Origin: Pleurotus ostreatus/Saccharomyces cerevisiae fusant
Lineage: Eukaryota > Opisthokonta
Length of the DNA stretch: 64,000 nt
NCBI GenBank assembly: GCA_024196135.1
Contig: JAMQCK010000010.1
Span: 62,001-126,000, forward strand
Reading direction: 5' to 3'
Of this stretch, positions 32,171 through 42,839 are shown one piece after another. Each line of letters opens with the position of its first letter. Positions within the stretch are counted from its first letter, which is position 1. The notes under the pieces are model-generated. The model was not told where the DNA came from and did not search any database. It saw only the letters and a program-made list of their open reading frames with translations. The position numbers and the translations under genes were made by a program.

Positions 32171-32578
32171 GTATGTTGAGGGCCTCGTTGGCGGCTTTGG
32201 ATTGCGCCCATGGGTGTCGTCGTTACGTACACGCTCTTGTTCTCGCCTGTTGTGTACGCCTTCTACTTGTTGATTTACCCTCTAAGTTATATCACATATT
32301 GTACCTACTACCGCTTCTGCGACTACTTCCTGTCCACTCAATGGTCAATGCATTCGTTCCCCTTCTTGCGAGTTTTCGAGTCCTTTGTGTCGCGTTCGTT
32401 CGTCCATCTTCTCCCTGGCCTTTCTCGAGTTTTTCCCACTTGATCCAGCGCGATCCTCATCGATGTTTCATGGTGAGTTGCGGGGACATCAGCGTATACA
32501 CGAGCTGATCAACGAGCGCATAGCAGATCAACCTGACCTTCCCGATTAGGCGGACAATGCACCGGCATCTTCGGCTAC
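32171..32578. other. Intergenic, 3' region of glycosidase
   Basis: This is a pyrimidine-rich stretch typical of a 3' untranslated region, then the upstream part of the next promoter. No gene is seen. Confidence 0.5.
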
Positions 32579-32586
32579 TATATAGG
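32579..32586 (+). promoter_or_regulatory. TATA box
   Basis: TATATAGG lies about 97 bases before the chosen ATG at 32683. It sits inside the longer open frame that begins at 32557, which is why the later ATG was preferred. Confidence 0.5.
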
Positions 32587-32682
32587 GCGCGCATAGCAAC
32601 CCATTACATGAAGTCCATGAGGCCAAGTGGCCACCCAGCCTCGAACTTCCATTCCACGCCAGACGGGTTCGTTCCATCCTCC

Positions 32683-34009
32683 ATGGCGCCTCGGACGACC
32701 AGGATACCCGTCTACGTCCACCGCGATGCTGCTGCCACCGAGGGGCTGAAGACCCCGACAAGGAGAAAGAGGCACTCCTCTGTCGAGCGGCGTACGCGGA
32801 CGCGCACCATCAGTGGCACTTCAACCACACGCCCCTGCGGTCCTACCGATTCCCCGCGCAATCCGTTCGGGCGCCAGTACAAGTGGCACTGCCTCAGGCG
32901 GCTCCCGCCCCCGCTGAATCCCTTTCTGTCGCACCTGCCACTTGTTTTCACGCTCGTGCGCGCCAGATCGTCAGCGAACGAGGCGCCGGTGTACCGCAAG
33001 GTGCACGTCCCGCGCAACTACACGATCACGCACCTCCGCGCGCTGCTGATCTTCCTCTTCGACGCCACGATGTACGATGGGGACTTGTTCTCGAGTCTGC
33101 ACCACGTCGTTGAGATATGCAAGGACGCCGACATACCCGGGAATCTCTGGAGCGCGGAGACTTGCATCAAGCTGTCTGGCGTGCAAGATCCGTACTCACC
33201 AGCACGCGACGATGGGCCTGAGCTAGGCGATGCGGATGAGCCAGAGGTCTCGCGCACCGGGTCTTATCGCTGGGAAGGCGAAGGGGACTTTATTATCGAC
33301 AGTGTCTGGCCGACGACACGATTTCAGGACGACGAGTGGGAGTTACAGAACGAGTGTCGCGGTATCATTTTTGTGAGTGGCGTCCCTATAATCCTTCTTG
33401 TCGCAAATATTCATCGTCGCGCAGAACTTCAAGCGCGATCCATACGTCAAGGTGCACATAATCTACGAGTCGAAGAGCCGATCGCAAGCCCCCCACCCAA
33501 TGGACTCCCCATTCGTCGTCGAGAGCTGCGGGCTCACGAACGCCCTTTCCTCCCGCGCACCTTCCTCCTCCTGCCGCGCGCCTACAGGCGCCGGCTGGAA
33601 CGAACCCAACGCCTTCAAGAAATTCTACATGACCCTCGCGAAAGGCAGCATGGCCCTCCTCCCCAACGCCCCCCGCCCCGCCATCCCGCGCCCCGCGCGC
33701 AGCCGGCGCATGCTCCCCGTCACCCACCGCCGCCACGGGAAGACGCCGGAGGCGCTGCCGGCGCACCGCAAGGCGGTCAGCGTGCGCGCGAAGGAGATCG
33801 CGAGGATGGCGCGGTCCAACTTCCTCCGCGAGCTCGACGAGATGGACTCGCCGCCGCCGAGTCCGGTGGTGTCTGCGGATGAGGACGAGGACGAGGACGA
33901 TCCGTTTTGGGGCGAGGAGGACGATATACAGAGCTTGCTGGCCGAGCAGTTCAGGCGAGCGCCGCTCATGCTTGACAATGATACTGACGATGATTACGAT
34001 GGTCTATGA
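32683..34009 (+). CDS. Hypothetical protein, possibly pRiA4b ORF-3-like
   Basis: The first exon starts MAPRTTRIPVYVHRDAAATE and is Arg/Thr-rich. It then carries APVYRKVHVPRNYTITHLRA and LLIFLFDATMYDGDLFSSLH, where a VxRKVxVPxNYT-x-x-HL motif followed by a FLF-x-x-x-x-x-DG loop recalls the plasmid pRiA4b ORF-3-like domain found in fungal proteins. One intron (about 33373-33424) joins ECRGIIF to NFKRDPYVKVHIIYESKSRS. The rest has PFVVESCGLTNALSSRAP, a Pro/Arg-rich linker and an acidic end (DEDEDEDDPFWGEEDDIQSL). Function is unknown. The domain suggestion is from motif resemblance only. Confidence 0.55.
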
Positions 34010-34342
34010 TTTTTACGGTTGAATGAATCGACGAGTGTACTTGTAGTGACTATGGCCCTCCTTTCGTTTTCGGTGTAGCGGTGGCACGAATTTAGATGTA
34101 TCTTATGACACTGGATGAGTATCTTACCAGGGACTCTATATGTACCCAATGTTTTCCCCTCGTTACAAACTCATATCAACATTCATGCGCGATGCGTGGC
34201 GTCAGAGAGCGAACAACAAAGTCGAACATTGATCACGTGGTTTCACCCACCACTGTCATGTAACGGCGTTAGAACAAAGACCGCTCGTTCTTGTTCTTCA
34301 CTATCATCTCTCACCTTACCCCCTACCCTCCGCGCGTCGAAG
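34010..34342. other. Intergenic: MYND gene promoter
   Basis: No exon and no clear TATA box were seen. Confidence 0.45.
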
Positions 34343-35315
34343 ATGACAGAGACTGTAAGCCTGAGCCACCTCCTTATCAACATCGCCCCACCTGGCGGCG
34401 CATGCGAGGTTTGCCTCGGGAAGCCCAGCGAGGCGGTGCCACTCCAGAGATGTTCGTCTTGCAGAGCCAAATTCTATTGTGTGCGTGGAATCGTTGCCCT
34501 CCGTAGACAGAATATCACTGACCTGGATTTCTAGTCCTCCAAATGTCAAAAGAAAGATTGGAAGACGCACAAGATGGACTGCTCGCCACTCACCTTGCCA
34601 CTGGTCCCCACGATACCGAAGCGGAGTCCGGAGATGATTGCTGAGGTGAAGAAGGTGGCGAATCTGCTAAAGCGCGTCTATGATGCGTGTAAGGTGTGTG
34701 TATGCATCATGTAGCTTGACGCACCCGCCAATTATATCCCTGCGTGAACAGAAATTCGACGAAGGCGCGAAGCTCAAGACTTTCACACGCATGAATGTAG
34801 ACAAGGTCAAAGCTGAAGAATCAGCGCTGCTGAGGGAGTTATGTGGTATGCATCTCTTAGCTCGCCACTACAACGGTCTCACCTCCTTTGATGCAGAATA
34901 CCGACTACCGGACGCCTTCGAATGGAAGACAAGTCTCCTCGACACGAAGCCGCCCCTAGAGCGCCTTGCCTACACACTCGCGCGATTTCTATGGATCGAG
35001 ACCGTCGCGAGCCTCCAGACGGAGATCATCCGCTGGGAGTGGATCTCCAGCCTGCGCGAATCGTCGTTCCCATCGCACTACCCCCAGATCGTCGCATGGA
35101 AGGTGGTCGCCCGCCCGGGCGAGCTGAGTCCGGGAGAGTACAAGCGGCTCGCGGTGACGGCGAATATGAAGACGCCGGAGTGGTTGCCGCGGTGGGCGTC
35201 GGACGGGTACAAGGAGATGCAAGCGCACGCGAGTTTCGTGGACCTTGGCGAAGACTATATCTTGAGGTGGCGACACCTTATGTATGTCTATGAGCTGGCA
35301 GGAGTCAATCTGTAA
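34343..35315 (+). CDS. MYND zinc finger protein (separate family)
   Basis: The MYND finger is at the N-terminus: CEVCLGKPSEAVPLQRCSSC, RAKFYC, then after an intron SSKCQKKDWKTHKMDC, giving all eight Cys/His ligands. The following exons (PEMIAEVKKVANLLKRVYDA, KFDEGAKLKTFTRMNVDKVK, EYRLPDAFEWKTSLLDTKPP) lead to a helical C-terminal part with FLWIETVASLQTEIIRWEWI and WLPRWASDGYKEMQAHASFV. This body does not resemble the N-terminal domain of the MYND family at 25.8 and 38 kb, so it is a different gene family that shares only the finger. Such proteins are common and mostly uncharacterised in basidiomycetes. All introns keep frame. Confidence 0.8.
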
Positions 35316-35824
35316 ATCTATGCGAATGCACTGTATCTAGTCAATCCAGCCTCTAATTGTGACGTCTCGTAGCCATCGGAAACGCGGCGGACACCCGCGA
35401 GTGCTCACAATGATGTCCGAGTCTTCGATGAGTTTTACTATCTGGCGACACTACTGGAGCTTGAAGGTTTTCGTCTACTAGCGACTCAGAGATGGAGGTA
35501 AGAACGAGGCCTGAACGGTGTGATCGGTGATCTGTCCTTACGGCAATTGCCGAGTTCGCGCATGGAACGACATCACGACACCTGAACCTGACTCCTGCGT
35601 TGATCTGCAGGGCGGCCTCTCCTGCGTCGCCCATCCTCCCATTTCATCCTTCTTCAGTAAGTCAAAACGCTTACCTATGCTACGAACAAGGGCCCTTAGG
35701 CTTAAGAATCTGTCGGCGAGGCGGTATACGCGCTTTACTGGCGATACGGTATCCTGGAACTCCTAACTCGCTGCTTACAATGCTCTCTTCGGACAGATCG
35801 GAATAGAGAGAATCTTCAAGAAGC
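35316..35824. other. Intergenic, no supported gene
   Basis: Short open frames lie on both strands. Nothing aligns by eye with the neighbouring gene families. Confidence 0.4.
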
Positions 35825-36240
35825 TTAAGATGCTGTCAGTACAGAAAGAAGCATGCTACAGAATGCACTTGATACACAGGCGAAGTTTTGTGACCCTTCT
35901 TCTTCCTCCGGGCTTGGATTCGGCGGCCCCTTCAATCTCCTGGCGCGTATTATGACGAAGTTACATTGCATGGAATCGATAAGTGACATAGTCCTGCTCA
36001 TCTCTGCCCGACGCTCGTTCTCCATACGACGCGCCACCTCGGCGGGATGGGTGCGCCACAGCTTGCAGCCTTGCTTGTGCGCCTCCAAGTCATCCTTCTG
36101 ACACTAGTAAATATATAGCACGGTCAGCGCATTTGGTACGCCACGGAAGGGCGTACGCTTACCTTCGCGCTGCAGTCACGCGCGACCTTGCACTTTGAAC
36201 ACCGCAGCAGTGTCGATGACCTACCTCCTGACTTATATGT
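35825..36240 (-). pseudogene. MYND-family fragment, finger only
   Basis: Minus-strand sequence encodes LLRCSKCKVARDCSAK, an intron with GTAAGC donor and TTACTAG acceptor, then CQKDDLEAHKQGCKLWRTHP and a tail in RRMENERRAEMSRT. It matches the finger and tail of the copies at 25.8 and 38 kb. Two conserved positions are changed (ARYC to ARDC, and the finger Trp to Leu). The whole N-terminal domain and the first Cys pair are missing upstream, so this is a truncated relic, although the remaining intron would still splice. Confidence 0.75.
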
Positions 36241-36459
36241 AGCGCAGTTACTGGCGCTAGCATAGCTAATAAAGCATAGATGCACGTTGAACGGAATTGT
36301 CTGACACTCCCTTCGGGTAGTGCAAAGGACAATAGCGCCAACCAGTCGAAGGTTGATCTGCCGGAAATTGCCGAATCGTGACCGGAAATGACACGTGATG
36401 GCCTCGCTCCTTGACCTTCACCGTCACCTCGATGGGATACCCACCTATTCTTCCTCGGG

Positions 36460-37853
36460 ATGCACCCGATTGCAGCACTCTTTACTAGCGTCAGAAACGA
36501 ATTCAGATGCCCTATCACAGGCTCCACGGAAAACCTATGGGCTTGCCCTTTAATTCCCTATGGAGCCGTTGACGATGAAGAAGAGGTACAGTCACCATAA
36601 GCCACCGGGCGAACGCTAACTCAAATCATAGGTTGTCCGTATGGAATGGATTTTTGGACTGCCACGTGGTGGCCTTTGGTACTACCTCAGGTCAAAGGAG
36701 AACGTCATCCATCGTGAGCGCGTTGCTCTTGTCTTTCGAGTCGCGCAATGATAAAGATCCCACGCAGTCAGGAAGGACATTCGTGATATGTATCGCCGCG
36801 GTGACTTCGTGCTGGTACCGACTTTTCGCGAATGCGTGAGGGCTTTCGAGTATTTGGGGAACTCGGGTATAAAGAATCGTGACGAGAACGACAGGACACC
36901 TCGTCGCCCAATGTCTGCGGTCAGTGGATGCCTTCCCTCGTGACGATACTCTACAGGAACTCTGATGCTCTTCTTAGCTCGCTCGTCCTGACGGACTCTT
37001 CCGCTATGTCTTCATTCCCGTCAGCAAAGCTGGCTGGGATCTTGGAAGCAAGTTTAGCATGCAACCTCAGACCAAGGAAGACCTCAACGGCGGTATCCTC
37101 CCCGACGACGGCAAGCCAATGCTTCCCGGTACCGAAGACTTCCCCGTGGTCGAATGCTTCGTGCACCCCTTCTCGATGGCCTCCTTCGCGGACGAGACGC
37201 TCAACAGGGTCCACACCACGGTACTGAGCGGGCAATACCACGCCCTTGCCTCCCAGATCATCGACGAATGGGAGCGCCCTACCAACAACTACGCGCCGCA
37301 GTGGTTCATCGACGAGCGGACTTATGATAGCGACGACACGACCCTGTCTGCCACCGAGGCCACCGGCTACAACCCGCTCCCGCCCGACTCGGACGCGTGC
37401 ACGCCGCGCAGGCCTGCCAGTATACTGCGCGACGCCTCCATCGAGGAGGACGATCTCAAGAAGGTCTGTCGCTGGTTCTCGCAGTACGACCCGAAGGCGA
37501 AGCCGCCGCGCGAGGCGTCCCGCTCGCCCGTCAGGGTGCGCCGCTCCCGCTCGCCCGTCAGAGTGCGCCGCTCGCGCCGCCTGCAGGAGAAGATGGGTTT
37601 GACGCCGCCACCATCTCCCACCGAGAGCGAGCCGCCGATATCTCCTGTCCGTCGAGGCCCGCTGCGCCCGCGCGACCCTGTCAAATGCCCGCCAGCGTGG
37701 GCGAGACGGACAAGCAGGTACCCGACGCACAGGTTCACGAGCAATGACTGGGCGTACTTCCGCTACCATGTCGCGCTAGCAAGCCCTGTCGAGCCTACCT
37801 CCAAGCGCATCGCCCTTCGACGACGCTCGGCTCACCCATCGCGTACGAGCTAA
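36460..37853 (+). CDS. HNH-like fold protein lacking catalytic His, copy 3
   Basis: This copy is in opposite orientation to copies 1 and 2 but has identical intron positions. The start MHPIAALFTSVRNEFRCPIT is followed by GSTENLWACPLIPYGAV. Exon 2 has VRMEWIFGLPRGGLWYYLRS, exon 3 has KDIRDMYRRGDFVLVPTFRE, and exon 4 has LARPDGLFRYVFIPVSKAGW, NNYAPQWFIDERTYDSDDTT and KVCRWFSQYDPKAKPP. It lacks the long Asp run of the other copies (here EEDDLKK) and has a 27-nt tandem duplication adding one RSPVRVRRS unit. The frame is open throughout. As in the other copies, Pro replaces the HNH histidine, so a non-catalytic binding or structural role is more likely than DNA cleavage (inference). Confidence 0.75.
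37521..37574 (+). repeat. 27-nt tandem duplication inside HNH-like copy 3
   Basis: Two adjacent 27-base units differ at two positions and encode RSPVRVRRS twice. Copies 1 and 2 of the gene have a single related unit (RSPARVRR, RSPAKVRR). Confidence 0.85.
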
Positions 37854-38047
37854 AGACTTTGCGGTGGCTGTCGTTGCATTTCGGGCGGGAAATCAGGACA
37901 GCATTTGCTTGAAACTTGAGATAAATTTCATACTCTTTCTGTCGTGGCTCTGGCAACCGCGCTTTTTGCTTTCGAGCGATTCTATGACGGTTTGAGCTTG
38001 ATATAAAGTATGTGTAGAGATCTACTCTATGCCGGCCTGCGGCTCAT

Positions 38048-38847
38048 TTACTTAACCCACAGCGCGTATACAAGCCAGACTAGACAAATCGCTACCGCCA
38101 CGGGAATAGAAAGCACGAGACACCGATCCAGTAGCCTTCCGTCCTGTCGACGACCGCTCCCTGTAACGCTGACGGTTTGAAAGCCGAGCGCTGCCAGAAA
38201 GATCTCCCCGTCCGCCCTGCGCCGATTCTCCATCATGAGCGCCGCTTCGTGCGGGCGGTTGTGCCAGATGTGGCAATCGGCCCGGTGGAAGGTCAAGTCG
38301 TCCTTTAGGCACTGAAGCTCTGTAGTGAGTACCCAGGACCTATGCACGACGTTGGCGCACATACCTTCGCATCACAGTACCGTACAATCCGACACTTCGA
38401 GCATTGCCGGAGGCGCGGCTCGCCGGGCAACTCGAACGGCTTGTCCTGCAGGATAGGTGCGGTGCCAATCACGCACTTCATGCATGTGTGCGCGATCTCC
38501 GAATCCTCCAGCAAAACCTCCACCAGCGTTCCCTTCCGCCGATCTTTGGGCTTTATCTTCTTTAAAATACCCTGGGCTTCAAGCTGCGGGAGCATGCCCT
38601 TGTTTTCCGAGTCCGTCTTCATGTAGAAGGTCGGGCGCTCCGTGTCCGGATCGGGCGGTGGGTAGGATTGCTCTGGCCCGAGCGTGTTGAGCGTCGTGAC
38701 GATGGCGCCTTGTTCGAGCGGGTTGGAGGAGTCAGCGTCCGCGGGCTTTGCGAGCGCAAGGACCCAGCTGGTGTAGTACCAGCCGAGGGTAACGGGGACT
38801 TGGTAGTTCGCGACTTGGATCGTGAAGGTGCGAAGGTCTTCGTTCAT
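38048..38847 (-). CDS. MYND-type zinc finger protein, copy 2, with membrane tail
   Basis: The start MNEDLRTFTIQVANYQVPVT aligns with MSNDLRTFEV of the 25.8-kb copy and is followed by LGWYYTSWVLALAKPADADS, MKTDSENKGMLPQLEAQGIL and the finger: TCMKC, QCSKCRIVRYCDAK, then after an intron ending in CTTCAG, CLKDDLTFHRADC. The usual Q-x-x-x-W of the finger is altered (CLKDDL). The tail ends in a hydrophobic stretch (CLVLSIPVAVAICLVWLVYA) followed by LWVK, a likely C-terminal membrane anchor absent from copy 1. An upstream in-frame Met (38883) exists, but the chosen start fits the paralogue. Confidence 0.78.
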
Positions 38848-39159
38848 GGTCGGTGCTATGTGATCGACGGGGGCAACTTTCAAAAACGCGAAAAGGGGGA
38901 ATGAGTCTCAGATCTGGGCGTCGGTACCGAAGGTGCGTGACTTGCGCGTGGCTCGTGCGTCATTCGTTTTTTACCTTATATTTTGCTTGATTTTCTCTCT
39001 CCCATCGCTCGGTTTTCAGGACAGCACGCTAAGAATGGTATATTTCATTCTCTGAATGCCATCCAAATTTTCGATGGCCTACCTCAATGATTCGCTCAAC
39101 ACTCCCAATGGCGCTTTGCCCCTATTCTTAAAGGGGTGAACATGACCTGCTCGGGAGGC
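38848..39159. other. Intergenic: promoter side of MYND copy 2
   Basis: This is an AT-richer stretch with a long T-rich run around 38970-39000. No gene is seen. Confidence 0.4.
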
Positions 39160-39490
39160 GCTACTCCTACCCCTCCCCTTCTCCTCCTCGGTCCCTGTAT
39201 CCTCCGCAATTCCGTCCTCCATCAGCTGCGACAGCATCCCCGCGTTATGCCACCCGGTCTTTGTACAGAAGCGGCGGCGCCCCATGACGGTGTTCGACGC
39301 CGGCGCAGGCATATCGGGCGACGCAGGGCTCCTCTGGGATGCTTAAACCCGGCTCCTGAAGCTCTCGATGTCGTGCGGCTTCCCAAGAGCGGAGGAGAAG
39401 CTGGTGTACTGGTAGCCGAGAGTGACTATCGTGCCATCGCAGCTGGCGATGACAGTGTCGAATGTGCGGAGCCCATTGTCGATTATCTGC
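39160..39490 (-). pseudogene. MYND-family relic, N-terminal domain only
   Basis: Minus-strand sequence reads NGLRTFDTVIASCDGTIVTL, GYQYTSFSSALGKPHD, then a TAA stop after FRSRV. Further on, out of step, is GRRRFCTKTGWHNAGMLSQL followed by MEDGI. These match the N-terminal domain of the MYND copies (LRTF..., VTLGxYYT, ALAKP, MKT...GMLPQL). The stop, length changes and missing finger show it is dead. Confidence 0.8.
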
Positions 39491-40412
39491 GAGCTCGATG
39501 GATGTATAAAGGTAAGGAGGGGTAAGGCGTCAATAAAGATGGCCGCGAGTACCTATGCATTCAATAGCCGGAAAACATGGATGCTTTCCGCAGCCCGAGA
39601 TAGCCGAGAGTAGTAGAAAATATCAGAGGCAGATATTTAACATCCGCTTGAGGTCGACCCGGAGCAACGCACGCCGGCGTCGGGGTTCATTGGAAAGGGA
39701 ACAATGGCCGGCATTCGCCGAATAATTTTGCCACGCGACAAATTACTAATCAAATTGCCTTTTCCCGCGCCTTCGCCGCTCTTCTCTTTCCAGCTTCGAA
39801 TTGCTCGTTTTCGAACTTTATATACCATGGATATCGACCTCTCCCCATATACAAATACTCGTGAGCCGCTCATCCCGGGCTTACAGCGCTGCAGTAGCGG
39901 TTATAGCGCCAGCGAAGATCCCCGTCCCTCATGAAAGCAACGGATGCAAAATGGCCCGTAATTTAGTCAACCTGTCCGGATGGGTTGACTTGTTCGAAAC
40001 GTCCACCTTTCTACCACTGCACCCGGCGCAGCTGCACGCCTCCTGGAAGCTTCGTTGTGACCCTAATTAGTCAAGCAGCACGTCCCTCCCCTGTCCTAAC
40101 CCAACGTACATTGCTCGGAACTACTCCTGTCGCTTTATCGAAGACGCGGACATGGTTTATAGATCCCCGCCTCCTCGCTCGACGCGCCGCCCCCGATTCC
40201 GAGCCATGGCGCTCGCCACCCGTACCTGACGGAGGTACTTCGTCATTCCCCGCTGCTCCCACTCGCGTGATTGACGTATTCGCTTGACCTCCCAACGCAC
40301 GTACGGAGAGACAATTTTGTGATGTCTACATATCCACGGGCATGCAGAGGTACGTCAGGCACTCCACTGCGGTGGTCTTTATGCTGAGGGGAGCGACTAG
40401 GCTCCTTAGAAT
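39491..40412. other. Intergenic, no supported gene
   Basis: A TATA-like CTTTATATACC lies near 39817 just ahead of an ATG, but the 35-codon frame after it has no family features. The rest is upstream region of the kinase. Confidence 0.4.
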
Positions 40413-42265
40413 ATGCGCAACACCCTACCAGGACCAACAAACGATACACTCAATACCGCCTCCTCGTCTGCCTCTTCAGTCGATCAGTCGTCGTCGCATG
40501 TACGGCGGAAGGATTTGCGAATTGTCAGGAAGCTCGGCTCGGGGTCGAGTGGCAAGGTATACCTTGTCCGGGATACGAAGTCGAACAACGCTCTCGCCCT
40601 CAAGATCATCAAGAAGCCAAAGAAAGAGGACGCCGGCGCCTGTAGCCGCATCTTTCGCGAGCACAAAGTCCTGCAAGCGCTACGAACTGCCCGGTGGACA
40701 ATGCCTCTTCTCGCTCACTGGGAGGACGCGACGTCTTTTCATCTACTCATGGTAGGCGAGCTACATACTGCGACGGCTTCCCTCCCTCTCATGACACCCC
40801 AGCCCTTCTACGAACGCGACCTCGACGTCGAGCTCCGCCGCCAGGGAGGCAAGCTTTCTCCCGATGACGCTATGCACTTCATGGCTCAACTCGTGAGATA
40901 CTCTCTCACCGCCGCTCTCCAGTCTTACTTTGCCCCAGCTCATCGCCCTCGACGAGGTCCACGCGCACGGCGTCGTCCATCGCGACGTCAAGCCCGCGAA
41001 TATCTTTCTCGACGCCTTCGGGCGCCTCATACTCGGCGACTTTGGCCTCGCGCGCGCGTTCGGGGCGCCGCCTCTGCCAGCCCAGCGCGCAACACTGCCG
41101 GAATGGCTCGCGGAGGACGCGGCGGCGACCTCGGCGGATGAGGCCGACCTCCGCTACCTGGCGCGTACGCGATGCGGCACGCCGGCGTACGTTGCGCCGG
41201 AGACCTATCTCGGTATGGCGGTCTCCTTCTCAGTAGACTTGTGGGCGGCGGCGGTGACGCTGTTTGTGATGCTTTGCGGGAGGGTGAGTGCGCGATCCAG
41301 CCCTACGCGAGATCCGGAGTCTGATGATTATCTATAGGAACCGTGGCGACTGTCGAAGCCGGGCGACAAGCCCGTTGACTTGCAGGTCATGAATGACCCA
41401 CTGAGCTTCTCTGGGTGCGGCGTCTTGAGCGAGGCCTCGGTACGGCTCCTTCGAAAGGTAATCCGTGCAGCCTGGTTCTCTTCTCATAGCTCATCCCTCC
41501 CTTGATAGATGCTTCTGAAGGATCCGGACCAGCGGCTGACCGCAATGGCCGCCATTGAGGTCGAGCCCTTCTTCATCAAGATGTAAGCTCAATAGGGTCT
41601 TCCTGCGAGGCGAGAAGCTCATTTCCGCACAGAAACTGGGCTCAGGTCAGACTTCGCAAGGACACCGAGTGGCGCGCTCCCAACACCACGGCCAGTGAGC
41701 CGGCTGTTGAGGAGCGCGTCTTCGGTCCCCTCCTTCTTCCACCCATACTGAACACGCCCGCAGCGAAAGGGCCTGAGGGTGTAGAGGATAATCTCACAAA
41801 ATTGATGGACGGTTTGGACGTCAAGGATGGTATGGACAAAGGGACAAGCGGGTGTTCGGGGTAACAATGGACTTCCATGGACTCTATTCATGCAGAAATG
41901 AAGGACTTGTATTATGCGCTGCTTCGGACTTCATCGCTTGTAGACCCGTTCGCCCCGCTCGATGACCGGATTTCAATGGGGTTGGACTCCCTGGCTACTA
42001 CCGATTTAATCGTTTATCCAGGCACCGAGGAAACGAAGATTTCAGCGCTGGATGAGCATCACCCGAAGCTGATGTGCGCGATGGGGTCACGATGCGGTGA
42101 GTACAACCTGGTGTAGCGCTGGCCGTTCGCTGACTCTTTACGCAAGCTTGGGTCAGCAGAAGTCCTTCTGGTATGGTCTGCAGGTCTGCGCTCCGCTCCG
42201 CCTTGGGTACGCGGATAGCTCGCGTGATCTATCGCGGAGCCGTCGTCCCCATCGACACGTTGTAG
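40413..42265 (+). CDS. Serine/threonine protein kinase
   Basis: The kinase domain is complete: glycine loop KLGSGSSGKVYLV, the ATP lysine in ALALKIIKK, catalytic loop VVHRDVKPANIFLD, DFG in ILGDFGLA and the P+1 region TRCGTPAYVAPE. Between DFG and APE there is an insert of about 40 residues (LPAQRATLPEWLAEDAAATS...), longer than in most kinases. Short introns interrupt after HLLM, MAQL and LCGR. Later segments include LLKDPDQRLTAMAAIEVEPF, usual for the end of a kinase domain. A 65-nt intron with a GTATGG donor joins VKDE to MKDLYYALLRTSSLVDPFAP; reading through it would stop at 41862. The 3' end is uncertain: the frame stops at 42116 unless a GTGAGT intron is removed, in which case it ends at 42263-42265. 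Family assignment below Ser/Thr kinase is not possible by eye. Confidence 0.82.
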
Positions 42266-42839
42266 CGCAAGGCTGTCTTCCCTCTATTGAAGCTTCAGTT
42301 CAGGTAAGAGGTCTGGACTGTTGGTCTATGAAGTCATGGTCCCTATTGCGCCGTCCCCTCTGCATCCGACCTCTTCTTTCCTACCCTCCGCTATAGCGCG
42401 CGAGACCACCTCTCAAACAAGCTTACTCTGCACGCGCTCCTTTCCCACCTCGCTGTATAGCCCATGCCGGTTCTCTCCCTTCCACATCGCCCCCTCGCCT
42501 TCGACTCCCAAACTCCAGCAGGAAGAGAACGAGAAAGGCAGTTCTGTATCCGACTCTCGCGCCACCGACGAAGCCATGCTGCCGGCCATCTCCGCCACAT
42601 GGCCTCCGCGCATGTGAGCGCACCCCAACGGTGACCCGTGTCCGAGCCTGCTTCATGGGCGCGGCCCGCGCGTATGGGATCAGTGTTTGCACGGTGTGTA
42701 TGCGATGGGAAGATAACTGCGGAGCCGTCGTCAGGGACCGACGTTCGCCCGATTCTCATCCACCTTGGTCTTAAGCACGACGCGAAGGTCGGATGCTGGT
42801 GCCAGCGACGTCCCTCCCGCCTCCCGCCCCGCTGTCAAC
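42266..42839. other. Intergenic, no gene seen
   Basis: This lies between the kinase and the DUF6533 gene and contains only short unsupported frames. Confidence 0.45.

Noticed and set aside
32557..32682. Upstream ATG for the gene at 32683
   Set aside because: A TATA box lies inside the extra segment, so transcription should start after it.
41877..42116. Separate small gene just after the kinase
   Set aside because: A good intron (GTATGG...CATGCAG, about 65 nt) joins this frame to the kinase, so it is better read as the kinase's next exon.
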